A stretch of 64,000 nucleotides of DNA from Marinobacterium mangrovicola (GCF_004339595.1 NZ_SMFU01000012.1:62001-126000), one strand, 5' to 3'; counted from the first letter of the stretch, positions 50,121 to 60,042 are shown. Notes: generated from the sequence alone by a model not told the origin. Numbers and translations are program-made.

Positions 50121-51473
50121 ATGAGATCGATTACATCCTGGCAGTACTGGCCGGAGAAAAAGCTGCATTCGCGGATCTGGGCGCTGGCCTGGCCGATGAT
50201 GCTTTCCAACATCACCGTGCCGCTACTGGGCCTGGTGGATACCGCCGTGATCGGCCATCTGCCGTCACCGCATTACCTCGGCGCGGTAGCCGTGGGCAGC
50301 ATGATCTTCACGGTCATCTACTGGACCTTTGGTTTTCTGCGCATGGGTACCACCGGCATGGTGGCCCAGGCGTCGGGCCGCGAGGATGGCACCGCAGTGC
50401 GGACGCTGCTGGCCCAGTCGCTGATACTCGCCACGGTGATCGGCAGCCTGATTATCCTGCTGCGCACGCCGGTCACCGACCTGGCGCTACGACTGATGGA
50501 CCCGGAGGTGGATGTACTGGGCGAAGCCCACGCATACGCCGCCATACGGGCTTTCGGGGCGCCGGCCATGCTATGCAACTATGCGCTGCTGGGCTGGTTT
50601 GTGGGCAACCAGAACACCCGGGTTCCGCTAGTCCTGCTCACTGTCAGCAACCTGATCAACATGCTGCTGAACGTGTTTTTCGTCTACGGTCTGGGCATGC
50701 ACGCCGACGGCGTGGCGCTGGGCAGCGTGATCGCCGAGTGGTCCAGCCTGGCGCTGGGTCTCTGGTTTGTGCGCCGCATGCTGAAGGATATTCCGGGGCA
50801 ATGGCTGACCGGGCCGCTGAAGCGCCTGCGCGACTACTCAGAGATGTTCCGGGTCAACCGCTACCTGTTCGTGCGCACGGTGATTTTACTGCTGACCCTG
50901 GCGTTTTTTACCTCCCAGGGCGCCAAGCAGAGCACCGATATACTCTCCGCCAACGCCGTGCTGCTCAACTTCGTCATGCTGATCTCCAATGCCCTGGACG
51001 GCTTTGCCCACGCCACCGAGGCGTTAAGCGGCAAGGTACTGGGCAAGGGAAGACGAGAGGAGTTCTATCGCACCGTGGTCAGCGCCGCTATCTGGTCGCT
51101 AGTCAGCGCCATGCTGCTGGTGGTGATCTTCGCCCTCGGCGGTAACCTGATCATCTCGATGCTCACCGGCATCGAAGCGGTGCGCAACGAGGCGGCCATC
51201 TATCTGCCCTGGCTGATTGTGCTGCCGTTGATCGGTGTCTGGAGCTTTCTGCTGGACGGGGTGTTTATCGGCACGACTCAGGTGAAGGCGATGCAGAATA
51301 CCATGCTGTTCTCGGTCTTCTGCGTTTTCGCACCGGTCTGGTGGCTGAGCCAACCGCTGGGAAATCACGGCCTGTGGATGGCGCTGCTGAGTCTGTTTGC
51401 TGCCCGCGGCGCCAGCGGTGCCTGGGTTTTCTGGCGTATCAGTCGGCGTGATACCTGGAGAGAGAGGGGCTGA
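50121..51473 (+). CDS. MATE-family efflux transporter (DinF-like)
   Basis: 450 residues, 12 membrane segments, MATE motifs (IWALAWPMMLSNITVPLLGLVDTAVIGHL at the N-terminus; FGFLRMGTTGMVAQASGRED; ANAVLLNFVMLISNALDGFAHATEALSGK). DinF-type cation/drug antiporters are of this length. It follows znuB by 9 bp, so it may be co-transcribed with the zinc operon. The stop codon lies inside the terminator stem. Confidence 0.88.
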   Translation: MRSITSWQYWPEKKLHSRIWALAWPMMLSNITVPLLGLVDTAVIGHLPSPHYLGAVAVGSMIFTVIYWTFGFLRMGTTGMVAQASGREDGTAVRTLLAQSLILATVIGSLIILLRTPVTDLALRLMDPEVDVLGEAHAYAAIRAFGAPAMLCNYALLGWFVGNQNTRVPLVLLTVSNLINMLLNVFFVYGLGMHADGVALGSVIAEWSSLALGLWFVRRMLKDIPGQWLTGPLKRLRDYSEMFRVNRYLFVRTVILLLTLAFFTSQGAKQSTDILSANAVLLNFVMLISNALDGFAHATEALSGKVLGKGRREEFYRTVVSAAIWSLVSAMLLVVIFALGGNLIISMLTGIEAVRNEAAIYLPWLIVLPLIGVWSFLLDGVFIGTTQVKAMQNTMLFSVFCVFAPVWWLSQPLGNHGLWMALLSLFAARGASGAWVFWRISRRDTWRERG

Positions 51474-51490
51474 TTGTTCAGCCCCTGTTT
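51466..51490 (+). terminator. Terminator after the MATE gene
   Basis: GGGGCTGA, loop TTGT, TCAGCCCC, then TGTTT. The TGA stop of the MATE gene is part of the stem. Confidence 0.65.
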
Positions 51491-51517
51491 GATCTCGCGC
51501 TTTGGTAACAAAAGCGC

Positions 51518-51796
51518 TCAGTGATCCCGGCGGTTCAGACCAGAATCGAAGTTGATCACCTGCACCTGATCGCGCTCATCGTCGCTGCTGCCCGGTGCTT
51601 TATCGCTGCGCTCGCCGCTGACGCGGGTTTCCAGCTCTTCCGGATCCGGGCGTCCGTCCAGACGCAGCGAATCCTCAAAGCCGCATTTCACGCACTCACG
51701 GTATTCACGCTCTTCGTCGCGGTACATCCGTACCGAGTCCATCTGCGCACAGCGCGGGCAGACCGCACCGGCAATAAAACGTTTTACTACACTCAT
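51518..51796 (-). CDS. yheV: YheV-type zinc-ribbon protein
   Basis: 92 residues from ATG 51796 (MSVVKRFIAGAVCPRCAQMDSVRMYRDEEREYRECVKCGFEDSLRL). The CPRC...CVKC pair is a zinc ribbon as in the YheV family, whose function is unknown. The acidic C-terminal half ends in VQVINFDSGL. Downstream of prlC on the same strand, a pairing also seen in Pseudomonas. A much longer frame reaching 52132 runs over prlC and is not credible. Confidence 0.85.
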   Translation of the reverse strand: MSVVKRFIAGAVCPRCAQMDSVRMYRDEEREYRECVKCGFEDSLRLDGRPDPEELETRVSGERSDKAPGSSDDERDQVQVINFDSGLNRRDH

Positions 51797-51899
51797 CTCT
51801 AGCCTCTCCCGTCCCGTCCGCCCGGCATAGCCGGACGAACCGAACCTTGATCTATTGAGCACTGGTTCCTGAAGCTGGGCTCTTGAGACCATTGTACCG

Positions 51900-53933
51900 C
51901 TATTCGATACCGGAATGGCGTAACAGAGCATCCACACTGGGTTCACGGCCGCGGAAAGCAATAAACAGCTCCATCGGCTCGCGGGAGCCGCCCTGCTCAA
52001 GAATACTCTCGCGGAATGACTGGCCGGTCTCCGGGTTGAAGATCCCTTCCTCCTCAAACCGTGAGAAAGCATCTGCAGAGAGCACCTCGGCCCACTTGTA
52101 GCTGTAGTAGCCTGCGGCATAGCCACCGGCAAAGATATGGCCGAAACCGTGCTGGAAGCGGTTCTCGCGCGGCGGCTGGAATACCGCTACTTCCTGGCGT
52201 ACGCCATCGAGCACCGCCTGGATATCGGTCTTGCCCGGCTCGTATTCGTGGTGCAGGCGGAAATCAAACAGCGAAAACTCCAGCTGTCGCAGCATCATCA
52301 TGCCGGACTGGAAGTGTTTCGCCGCCAGCATCTTGTCGAGCATCTCCTGCGGCAGCGGCTCGCCGGTTTCATGATGACCGGAGATCAGGGCGAGCGCCTG
52401 GGGCTCCCAGCACCAGTTTTCCAGGAACTGGCTCGGCAGTTCCACCGCATCCCAGGCAACACCGTTGATACCGCTGACATCGGGGCACTCCATGCGGGTC
52501 AGCATATGGTGCAGGCCGTGGCCAAACTCGTGGAACAGGGTGGTGACCTCATCGTGGGTCAGCAGCGCAGGCTGGCCCTTGGCAGCCGGTGTGAAGTTAC
52601 ACACCAGGTAAGCCACCGGCAGCTGCAGTGAACCATCCGGCAGGCGGCGACGGATCTGGGCATCGGCCATCCAGGCGCCACCGCGCTTCTTGGCACGGGC
52701 GAAAGGATCCAGGTAGCAGTAGGCGATCGCCTCGCCATCTCGGCTCAGGCGGTAAAGACGTGCATCCGGGTGCCAGCTGTCGAACGCTTCGATCTGTTCA
52801 AACTCGACGTCGAACAGGCGTCCGGCCACGGCAAACAGGCCATCCAGCACTTTCGGCAACGGGAAGTAGGGGCGCAGCTCCTGCTGGGAGATATCGAAAC
52901 GCGCCTGTTTCAGCTTCTCGCCGTAGTAGGTCATATCCCAGGCACAGAGCTCATCCAGGCCATCGGTTTCCAGCGCAAAGGCTTTCAGTTCACCCAGCTC
53001 ACGCTCGGCCATGCCGCGACTCTTGGCAGCAAGGTCCTCGATAAAGCCGATCACCTGCGCCGGAGACTGCGCCATCTTGGTGGCCAGGGAGTAATCCGCG
53101 TAGGAATCAAAGCCCAAAAGTTTGGCCAGCTCGACACGCAGATCCATGATTTCGCTCATCACGGCGGAGTTGTCCCACTGGCCAGCGGTGGGCCCCTGAT
53201 CTGAAGCGCGGGTGCTGTAAGCGCGGTACATCTCTTCGCGCAGGCCGCGGTCTTCGGCGTGGGTCATGATGGCGTAGTAGGGCGGGAAATCCAGGGTGAA
53301 CACCCAGCCTTCCAGCTCGCGCTCTTCGGCGGCTTCTTTTGCCGCGCTGACGGCGTGTTCCGGCAGTCCTTTCAGCTGCGCCTCGTCGGTCACCTGCTTG
53401 TACCAGCCCTGGGTGGCATCAAGCACGTTCTCGGAGAACTTGGTGGTCAGCTCGGACAGGCGCTGCTGCAGCTCGGCATAGCGTTTCTGTTCGGCTTCCG
53501 GCAGGGCGATGCCGGAGAGACGGAAATCGCGCAGGGCGTGATCAATAACGGTTTTCTGCGCCTGGCTCAGATCGGCATAGGCGTCACTCTCGGCCAGCGC
53601 CTTGTAAGCTTCGTACAGCGCCTGGTTCTGCCCCATCTCGGTGTAGTACTGGGACAGCTTGGGCAGGCAGGCGTTGTAGGCTTCGCGCAGTTCGTCGGAG
53701 TTCATCACCGAGTTCAGGTGCGATACCGGAGACCAGGCCTGGCTCAGCTCATCGTTCAGCTGATCCAGCACGCCGATCAGGGAATCCCAGTCCCGCGCCT
53801 CTGTATCCTGCGTCAGCTGGGCTATGCGGCTGCGGTTGCGCGCCAGCAGCTCATCGATGGCCGGCTCCACATGCTCAGGAAGAATACGGCTAAAAGGGGG
53901 CAACAGGTGCTGTTCAAGCAGGGGATTGGACAT
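51900..53933 (-). CDS. prlC: Oligopeptidase A (M3 metallopeptidase)
   Basis: 677 residues, the normal PrlC length. The zinc site HEFGHGLHHML lies in TLFHEFGHGLHHMLTRMECPDVSGINGVAWDAVELPSQFLENW. The C-terminus FIAFRGREPSVDALLRHSGI is typical. It is a cytosolic peptidase that degrades short peptides, including signal peptides. Divergent from the gamma-carbonic anhydrase gene. Confidence 0.96.
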   Translation of the reverse strand: MSNPLLEQHLLPPFSRILPEHVEPAIDELLARNRSRIAQLTQDTEARDWDSLIGVLDQLNDELSQAWSPVSHLNSVMNSDELREAYNACLPKLSQYYTEMGQNQALYEAYKALAESDAYADLSQAQKTVIDHALRDFRLSGIALPEAEQKRYAELQQRLSELTTKFSENVLDATQGWYKQVTDEAQLKGLPEHAVSAAKEAAEERELEGWVFTLDFPPYYAIMTHAEDRGLREEMYRAYSTRASDQGPTAGQWDNSAVMSEIMDLRVELAKLLGFDSYADYSLATKMAQSPAQVIGFIEDLAAKSRGMAERELGELKAFALETDGLDELCAWDMTYYGEKLKQARFDISQQELRPYFPLPKVLDGLFAVAGRLFDVEFEQIEAFDSWHPDARLYRLSRDGEAIAYCYLDPFARAKKRGGAWMADAQIRRRLPDGSLQLPVAYLVCNFTPAAKGQPALLTHDEVTTLFHEFGHGLHHMLTRMECPDVSGINGVAWDAVELPSQFLENWCWEPQALALISGHHETGEPLPQEMLDKMLAAKHFQSGMMMLRQLEFSLFDFRLHHEYEPGKTDIQAVLDGVRQEVAVFQPPRENRFQHGFGHIFAGGYAAGYYSYKWAEVLSADAFSRFEEEGIFNPETGQSFRESILEQGGSREPMELFIAFRGREPSVDALLRHSGIE

Positions 53934-54023
53934 AGGTGTAAGTCTCCGGAATCGATATCGTTGCTATACCAGTCGTTAAGATACAATGGAGGGCATTCTG
54001 AGCCATTTCAACAGGAGTACCCC

Positions 54024-54572
54024 ATGAAGATTCGCAGTTATCAGGGAATGACCCCAAAGCTGGGTGAACGTGTTCTGGTCGACCCCAGCGCCGTGGTGCT
54101 GGGCGATGTGGAGATCGGCGATGACTGTTCGATCTGGCCCCTGGTGGTGATCCGCGGCGATATGCACCGTATCCGCATCGGCAAGTCCACCAGCATCCAG
54201 GATGGCTCCGTGCTGCATATCACCCACGCAGGGCCCTATAACCCGGACGGTTTCCCGCTGATCATCGGCGATCATGTCACCGTGGGTCACCAGGCGATGC
54301 TGCACGGCTGCACCATCGGCAGCCGCGTGCTGGTGGGCATGGGCGCCACCGTCATGGATGGCGTGGTTGTTGAAGATGAGGTGATCATCGGCGCCGGTTC
54401 CCTGGTACCGCCGGGCAAGCGCCTGGAAAGCGGCTACCTCTACGTAGGCCGTCCGGCCAAGGCGCAGCGCGAGCTGACCCAGAAAGAGCGCGAGTTCTTC
54501 ACCTACACCGCCAACAACTACGTGAAACTGAAAGACAAGCACCTGCAGGAAGAGTGGGCACACACCGACTGA
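54024..54572 (+). CDS. Gamma-carbonic anhydrase family protein (YrdA-like)
   Basis: 182 residues from ATG 54024 after AGGAG; a longer open frame extends upstream through prlC antisense and is rejected. The hexapeptide-repeat left-handed helix is clear (SAVVLGDVEIGDDCSIWPLVVIRGDMHRIRIGKSTSIQDGSVLHIT), with His ligands in VLHIT and VTVGHQAMLHGC. Many family members bind metal but lack measured anhydrase activity. Confidence 0.93.
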   Translation: MKIRSYQGMTPKLGERVLVDPSAVVLGDVEIGDDCSIWPLVVIRGDMHRIRIGKSTSIQDGSVLHITHAGPYNPDGFPLIIGDHVTVGHQAMLHGCTIGSRVLVGMGATVMDGVVVEDEVIIGAGSLVPPGKRLESGYLYVGRPAKAQRELTQKEREFFTYTANNYVKLKDKHLQEEWAHTD

Positions 54573-54972
54573 GCTTTCTGCGCGCCCCGCGCCAATATCC
54601 TTCGGCGCGGGGCCACCTCCAATCTACCTCCAATCTGCGTGGATTGATGGTAGCAGCGCGTCCTGCCGCGATTAACCAGCTTGAGCGGATCCAACTCCGT
54701 GCCGGATTCAATCGGCGCGAGGTTGCTATGCCCTTTGGGTGCGCACCTCCTACGACAGCTACCCACATCAGGTACGAAAGCTTCTTCACCCAAGTCACAA
54801 ATAATCCCTGCTTTTAATAAACCACTGCGCAGCATCACTCCTCAGCCTAAAACCCCGCTCTTTTCAGGGTAAATTTAATTAGGCGTATTGCTATTGATAA
54901 CAGTTTTCATTTAGATTGCATCAATACTGCGTAAACAATAGTAAAAGACAGTTTAAAAGGAGTTTTGCCAGG
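54573..54972. other. Gene-free stretch before the imelysin operon
   Basis: 400 bases. It holds a GC-rich hairpin (CCCCGCGCC/GGCGCGGGG, 54585-54612) just after the carbonic anhydrase stop, probably its terminator although no T tract follows. An 11-bp direct repeat ACCTCCAATCT is present twice in succession (54615-54636). A candidate Fur box lies near the right end. No supported gene is seen. Confidence 0.6.
54896..54914. promoter_or_regulatory. Candidate Fur box before the imelysin operon
   Basis: A 19-bp site beginning GATAA and containing TCATT matches the Fur consensus at 11 of 19 positions, within an AT-rich stretch (AATTTAATTAGG upstream) 59 bp before the first gene. Imelysin operons are commonly iron-repressed. 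The match alone is modest. Confidence 0.35.
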
Positions 54973-56265
54973 ATGAACTTTCGACGCGCTCTGGGAGCCG
55001 GCCTGATCGGTGCCGCTCTGTTCGCCCCGCTGCCACTGACCACTGCTGTACAGGCGGCTACACCTTCCCAGGAGGCCGTGGTTGACCACTATGCAGATAT
55101 CGCGCTGGCGATTTTCGAAGATTCCCTGACCACCGCCAAGACGCTGCAGAGCGCCGTCGATGCGCTGATTGCGAATCCCTCTGAAGAAACGCTTCAGGCT
55201 GCACGCGAAGCCTGGATCGCAGCCCGTGTGCCGTACCAGCAGTCCGAGGCGTACCGTTTCGGTAACGCCGTCGTTGATGACTGGGAAGGCAAGGTTAACG
55301 CCTGGCCGCTGGATGAAGGTCTGATCGACTACGTCAGCACCGACAGCTACGGCACCGAGTCTTACGAAAACCCCTTCTATACCGCCAACGTGATCGCCAA
55401 TCCTTCTCTGGAGATCAGTGGCCAGACCATCGACGCCAGCGAAATCACGCCGGCACTGCTGGAGCAGCTGCACGAGATCGATGATGTCGCCGCCAACGTG
55501 GCCAGCGGCTACCACGCCATCGAATTCCTGCTCTGGGGCCAGGATCTGCACGGCACTAATCCCGGCGCGGGCGAGCGTCCCTACACCGACTACGACAGCG
55601 CCAACTGCACCGGCGGCAACTGCGAGCGTCGTGCGGATTACCTGAAGGCCGCTACCGATCTGCTGATCTCCGACCTGGAAGAGATGGTTGGCAACTGGAA
55701 AGAGGGCGGCGCCGCCCGTACCGATCTTGAGTCCAAGTCCGCAGCTGAAGGCCTGGCGGTTATCACCACCGGCATGGGTAGCCTGGCTTACGGCGAGCTT
55801 GGCGGTGAGCGCACTAAGCTTGGCCTAATGCTGCATGACCCGGAAGAGGAGCACGACTGCTTCTCCGACAATACCCACTGGTCGCACTACTACGATGCCA
55901 AGGGCATTCAGAACGTCTACCTGGGCAGCTATACCCGTGTCGATGGCACCGAAGTGACCGGCCCCTCCCTGTCTGACCTGGTAGCGGGCGCCGACAGCGA
56001 CCTGGACAAGTCGATGCGAGAGCACCTGGACAGCACCATGGATCAGGGCCAGGCGATGGTGGACTCCGCCGCAGCCGGCGCACCCTTCGACGTCATGATC
56101 GCTCCGGGTAACACCGAAGGCGGCCAGCTGGTGCAGAACTTCGTCGATGCCCTGGTGGCGCAGACCGGCGTGACCGAACAGATCATCGCCAAGCTGGAAC
56201 TGGGCGATGTTCAGGTTGAAGGCTCTGACAGTCTGGATAACCCGGACGCCGTACTGAGCGAGTAA
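54973..56265 (+). CDS. Imelysin-family (M75-like) periplasmic protein
   Basis: 430 residues from ATG 54973. Signal peptide (LGAGLIGAALFAPLPLTTAVQA|ATPSQ). The family motif GxHxxE is intact as GYHAIEFLLWGQDL, and the DCFSDNTHWSHYYDAKGIQNVYLG segment is typical of IrpA/ICMP-type imelysins. Members are iron-regulated envelope proteins thought to bind metal. First gene of a four-gene unit. Confidence 0.9.
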   Translation: MNFRRALGAGLIGAALFAPLPLTTAVQAATPSQEAVVDHYADIALAIFEDSLTTAKTLQSAVDALIANPSEETLQAAREAWIAARVPYQQSEAYRFGNAVVDDWEGKVNAWPLDEGLIDYVSTDSYGTESYENPFYTANVIANPSLEISGQTIDASEITPALLEQLHEIDDVAANVASGYHAIEFLLWGQDLHGTNPGAGERPYTDYDSANCTGGNCERRADYLKAATDLLISDLEEMVGNWKEGGAARTDLESKSAAEGLAVITTGMGSLAYGELGGERTKLGLMLHDPEEEHDCFSDNTHWSHYYDAKGIQNVYLGSYTRVDGTEVTGPSLSDLVAGADSDLDKSMREHLDSTMDQGQAMVDSAAAGAPFDVMIAPGNTEGGQLVQNFVDALVAQTGVTEQIIAKLELGDVQVEGSDSLDNPDAVLSE

Positions 56266-56269
56266 ATCT

Positions 56270-57721
56270 ATGGCGTTTGCAGTATTCAAACGCCGCGCCC
56301 TGAGAACCTGCCTGCTGGCGTTACTGCCGGCGGCAGGTTTCTCTGTTTATGCCGCCGATGAAAATCCAACGCTGAGCGGCGGCGACACCACCTTTACCGG
56401 TGCCAATCACCGCTCACCCTTTTCCCAGCCCGCCGCCAACCTGACGCTGGAGCGGCGCATGGACTTTGTCCTGGGCGAGGCGATCTTTGAAAAAATCTGG
56501 GTACCCTCTCCCTCATCCACCACCGCCAGTGACGGCCTCGGGCCGCTGCATAACGCCCGTTCCTGCAGCCAGTGCCATATCAACGATGGCCGCGGCCACC
56601 CGTTGAATGGCGAGAACGATCGCCTGGCCTCTCTGCTGCGACTCAGCGTGCCGGCCAATACGCCGGAGCGTATGCGCGAAGCCGAAATAAACGGCCTGGC
56701 CGGTGACCCGGTCTATGGCGGCCAGCTGCAGCCCTTTGCGGTGGCGGGTCTTCCTCCCGAGGGCCGCGTCGATCTGAGCTACGAAACCCATAGTGTCGAG
56801 CTTGCCGATGGCACCGAGTTCGAACTTAGAAAGCCCGTGGTACGGGTTATTCAGCCCGGTTATGGCGAGTTCGATCCGGCGCTGCGCAGTTCGTTTCGCA
56901 TCGCCCCACCGATGATCGGCCTCGGGCTGCTAGAGCAGATCCCCGCCGAGCGGCTGGAGGCGCTGGCCGACCCCGATGATCAGGACGGCGATGGTATTTC
57001 CGGTCGTATCAACCGGGTCTATGACCGCACCAGTGATTCCATGCAGATCGGCCGCTTTGGTTGGAAGGCAGGGCAGCCTACGCTGGCGCAGCAGAACGCC
57101 AGCGCCCTGAACAACGATATCGGCATCGGCAATCCGATCTATACCGCCGCCAGCGGTGGCTGTACCGAGCGCCAGCCGGCGTGCCTGAACCAGCTGCACG
57201 GCAATACGGCGCAGCAGGGCGGCTTTGAAGCCTCACCGGAGATGGTGCGGGTACTGGAGTTTTATACCGCGATGCTGGCAGTACCGGCCGCGCGGGAGCA
57301 GTCGCATCCGGAGGTCCGGAAAGGGCGCCGGTTGTTCAACCAGATCGGATGTGCCGGATGCCATACCCCCTCGCACCGCACCGCCGACGGCGTTGATAGC
57401 AACACTGAGTTTCCCGAACTGGCCGCACAGACGATCTTTCCCTACACCGATCTTCTGCTGCACGATATGGGGCCTGGACTTGCCGACGAGCACAGTGAGT
57501 TCAGTGCCTCTGGCCCAGAGTGGCGCACGCCGCCACTCTGGGGTCTTGGCCTCACCCAAGCGGTGGGTGGCGCCACCTATTATCTGCATGACGGGCGCGC
57601 ACGCTCCCTGCCGGAAGCGATTCTCTGGCACGGCGGCGAGGCCGAGCGTGCAAAACAACAATTCAGCCAACTTGATAAAGTCGACCGGAGCGCATTGATC
57701 CGGTTCCTGGAGTCACTATGA
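56270..57721 (+). CDS. Di-heme c-type cytochrome, putative thiol oxidoreductase (COG3488)
   Basis: 483 residues with an N-terminal signal sequence (LLALLPAAGFSVYA|AD). Two heme c motifs are seen: CSQCH in GPLHNARSCSQCHINDGRG and CAGCH in FNQIGCAGCHTPS. The family (distantly related to MauG/cytochrome c peroxidases) regularly accompanies imelysins; its reaction is not established. It starts 4 bp after the imelysin gene and overlaps the next by four bases. Confidence 0.9.
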   Translation: MAFAVFKRRALRTCLLALLPAAGFSVYAADENPTLSGGDTTFTGANHRSPFSQPAANLTLERRMDFVLGEAIFEKIWVPSPSSTTASDGLGPLHNARSCSQCHINDGRGHPLNGENDRLASLLRLSVPANTPERMREAEINGLAGDPVYGGQLQPFAVAGLPPEGRVDLSYETHSVELADGTEFELRKPVVRVIQPGYGEFDPALRSSFRIAPPMIGLGLLEQIPAERLEALADPDDQDGDGISGRINRVYDRTSDSMQIGRFGWKAGQPTLAQQNASALNNDIGIGNPIYTAASGGCTERQPACLNQLHGNTAQQGGFEASPEMVRVLEFYTAMLAVPAAREQSHPEVRKGRRLFNQIGCAGCHTPSHRTADGVDSNTEFPELAAQTIFPYTDLLLHDMGPGLADEHSEFSASGPEWRTPPLWGLGLTQAVGGATYYLHDGRARSLPEAILWHGGEAERAKQQFSQLDKVDRSALIRFLESL

Positions 57722-58857
57722 ACCGATCAAACCATCCTGGATCAAACTCGCCCCGATCAAAACAGACCGGCCTGATTCCGGTGATTACCGGCGCCGGCGC
57801 CATGTTCCTTCTCTCCGGCGTGCTGCATAGCCAGATCGCCACCGCCAATGATGTGGACTGGTCCTCTTACAATCGCGAAACCATCGAACAGGATATCCTG
57901 CCGGCCTACGCTCGTTTTGCAGAGCAGACAGAAACGCTGGAAAGCACAGCAGCCGCATTGTGCAGCAGCACCGATGCCGAGCACCTTCAGCAGGCTCAAG
58001 ACGCCTTTACCGCCGCCCAGAACGCCTGGCAGGGGATCTCTGCCGTCCAGTTCGGCCCTGTACAGTTCCTGATGCGCAACTACAGCATCCAGTACTGGCC
58101 TGACCGCAAAAGTATCGGCCGTCGCCAGTTGCAGAACACCCTGCAGATGCCTGCCGATACCACTTTTGACCAGGAGTTCTTCCACCAGGCCAGCGTATCG
58201 ATCAAGGGATTCCCCGCCCTGGAACATCTGCTGTTCAGTGAAAATGCACTGGAGAAACTCAATCGTGAAGGCGTCGACTGCCGCCTGACCGCTGCTATCG
58301 CCAGCAACGTCAACGAGATGGCACAGGGGATCTACAGCGACTGGCAGAGCTCCAGCGAAGAGATGCTCAGCCAGGAGAGCAGCAGCGATGATGACGAAAG
58401 CATGAGCGATGTGCCGGAGCTCAGCGTCAACCTGATGAAATCGCTGGTGGAACCGATCGAACTGATCCGTGACACCAAACTGCTGGCAGTGCTCGGTCGC
58501 GGCGCTGAAGCCACCTACCCGCATCGCGCCGAGAGCTGGCTGAGCGAGCAGTCACTGGCCAACATCCGCACCAACCTGGATGCGGCCTATGCACTCTACC
58601 AGGGTGAATCCGCTGGCCTCGACCAGATGCTGCGCGCTCAGGGGCATGGCGACATCGCGGACCAGATCGAAGCCGACTTTGCCCAGCTGAACAAAGAGCT
58701 CGAGCCTTTGGGTGCTTCGCTTGTAGCAGCGCTGGAAACCCACTACGACGAGCTCAAGACACTGACCGTCTCGCTTAGAAAACTGGATGACTCACTCAAC
58801 AGCGCCATGCAGGTGCTGGGTGTACAGCTGGGGTTCAATAGTCGTGATGGAGACTAA
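57718..58857 (+). CDS. Second imelysin-family protein
   Basis: 379 residues. After an N-terminal hydrophobic segment (GLIPVITGAGAMFLLSGVLHS) the sequence follows the imelysin fold (AFTAAQNAWQGISAVQFGPVQFL). At the GxHxxE position it reads GFPALEHLLF, so the His is replaced by Pro, as in the divergent second imelysins of such operons. An acidic Ser-rich insert (SQESSSDDDESMSD) is present. It overlaps both neighbours. Confidence 0.85.
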   Translation: MNRSNHPGSNSPRSKQTGLIPVITGAGAMFLLSGVLHSQIATANDVDWSSYNRETIEQDILPAYARFAEQTETLESTAAALCSSTDAEHLQQAQDAFTAAQNAWQGISAVQFGPVQFLMRNYSIQYWPDRKSIGRRQLQNTLQMPADTTFDQEFFHQASVSIKGFPALEHLLFSENALEKLNREGVDCRLTAAIASNVNEMAQGIYSDWQSSSEEMLSQESSSDDDESMSDVPELSVNLMKSLVEPIELIRDTKLLAVLGRGAEATYPHRAESWLSEQSLANIRTNLDAAYALYQGESAGLDQMLRAQGHGDIADQIEADFAQLNKELEPLGASLVAALETHYDELKTLTVSLRKLDDSLNSAMQVLGVQLGFNSRDGD

Positions 58858-59974
58858 TCGCCGTAAACTGCTGCAGCTGCTAGCCAGCGCACCGCTGCTG
58901 GCAGCCCTGCCGACCACAGGCTTTGCCGCCAATAGCGCCGGAGATCAGCTGCTGCTCGCCAGCGCCGCCGATGATGCCCAGGGTAACCACTGGCTGATCG
59001 CCATGAATGAGATGGGTGAAGAGAGGCTGCGTCACCGGCTGCTCGATCGCGCCCACCATGTGGCAGCGCATCCTGCCCGACCGCTGCTGGCCGTGGTGGC
59101 ACGCCGCCCCGGTTACTATATCGACCTGGTCGATTCAGATAGCGGTGAACTGGTTCGCCGTATCGAGCCACAAGAGGGGCGTCACTTTTACGGTCACGCG
59201 ATCTTCACCCCAGACGGCCAGGGCATCCTCGCCACCGAAATGGACGTCGCCAGCGGACAGGGTAGGGTAACGCTCAGATCAGTGGACCAGGCCGGCGCTC
59301 CGTCGCGGGATATGAGCAGTGGCGGCATCGGCCCCCATGAACTGCTGCTGTCACCGGATCAGCGCACGATCATCGTCGCCAACGGCGGCATCCTCACCGA
59401 TGGCCGCGATAAGCTGAATATCGAGACCATGCAGCCGTCGCTGACCTATATCGATCTGGAATCCGGCGAGATCACGGAGCAGCGCTTCCTGGCAGAGCAG
59501 GACCATCAGCTCAGCATTCGGCATATGGACGTGAACGCCCGGGGCGAGGTGATTATCGCCTTGCAGTACCAGGGTGATCTGGCCGACGACAAGGCGCTGG
59601 TTGCGCTGCACCGCCCTGGCCAGGCGATCAAGCTGCTGCGGGCTCCGGATGCGGTGAACCGGGAGATGGCACAATACTGCGGCAGCGCCCGCTTCGATAG
59701 CAGCGGCCGTATCGCCGCCGTCAGTGCTCCCCGCGGAGACCTGATCACCTTCTGGGATATGGAAACGGACAGTTTTCTGACCAGTATGCGTGCCAGCGAC
59801 GGTTGCGGGTTAGCGGCCACTCCGGAAGCGGGCAGTTTTATCGCCAGCACCGGCCGTGGCCGTTGCTATGCGCTCTACCCGTTGGAGGATTATCGCGAGC
59901 CGATGATGCTGCCTCCCGGACTTAGCAGCCTCTCCTGGGATAACCATATGGCGATCAAGACACTGACCAGCTAA
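58847..59974 (+). CDS. DUF1513 protein with Tat-like signal
   Basis: 375 residues from ATG 58847 (METNRRKLLQLLASAPLLAALPTTGFA), a twin-arginine-type signal, then a seven-bladed beta-propeller-like domain (ARRPGYYIDLVDSDSGELVRRI, HFYGHAIFTPDGQGILATE, HELLLSPDQRTIIVANGG). DUF1513 proteins are standard companions of imelysins and have no known activity. It overlaps the second imelysin gene by 11 bp. Last gene of the unit. Confidence 0.88.
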   Translation: METNRRKLLQLLASAPLLAALPTTGFAANSAGDQLLLASAADDAQGNHWLIAMNEMGEERLRHRLLDRAHHVAAHPARPLLAVVARRPGYYIDLVDSDSGELVRRIEPQEGRHFYGHAIFTPDGQGILATEMDVASGQGRVTLRSVDQAGAPSRDMSSGGIGPHELLLSPDQRTIIVANGGILTDGRDKLNIETMQPSLTYIDLESGEITEQRFLAEQDHQLSIRHMDVNARGEVIIALQYQGDLADDKALVALHRPGQAIKLLRAPDAVNREMAQYCGSARFDSSGRIAAVSAPRGDLITFWDMETDSFLTSMRASDGCGLAATPEAGSFIASTGRGRCYALYPLEDYREPMMLPPGLSSLSWDNHMAIKTLTS

Positions 59975-60042
59975 CGAACGGTTAGCCGGTCAGCTCAGGT
60001 TCAACCCTGAATCACCTCCGGATCGACCCAGCCAGGCGAAGG

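Noticed and set aside
53259..54023. A 5' extension of the gamma-carbonic anhydrase frame through prlC
   Set aside because: The extension is antisense to prlC. The family start MKIRSYQGMTPKLGERV at 54024 has its own AGGAG.
54499..54838. Two ~100-codon minus-strand frames after the carbonic anhydrase gene
   Set aside because: No Shine-Dalgarno, no motif, and both run into the 3' end of the carbonic anhydrase gene on the other strand.
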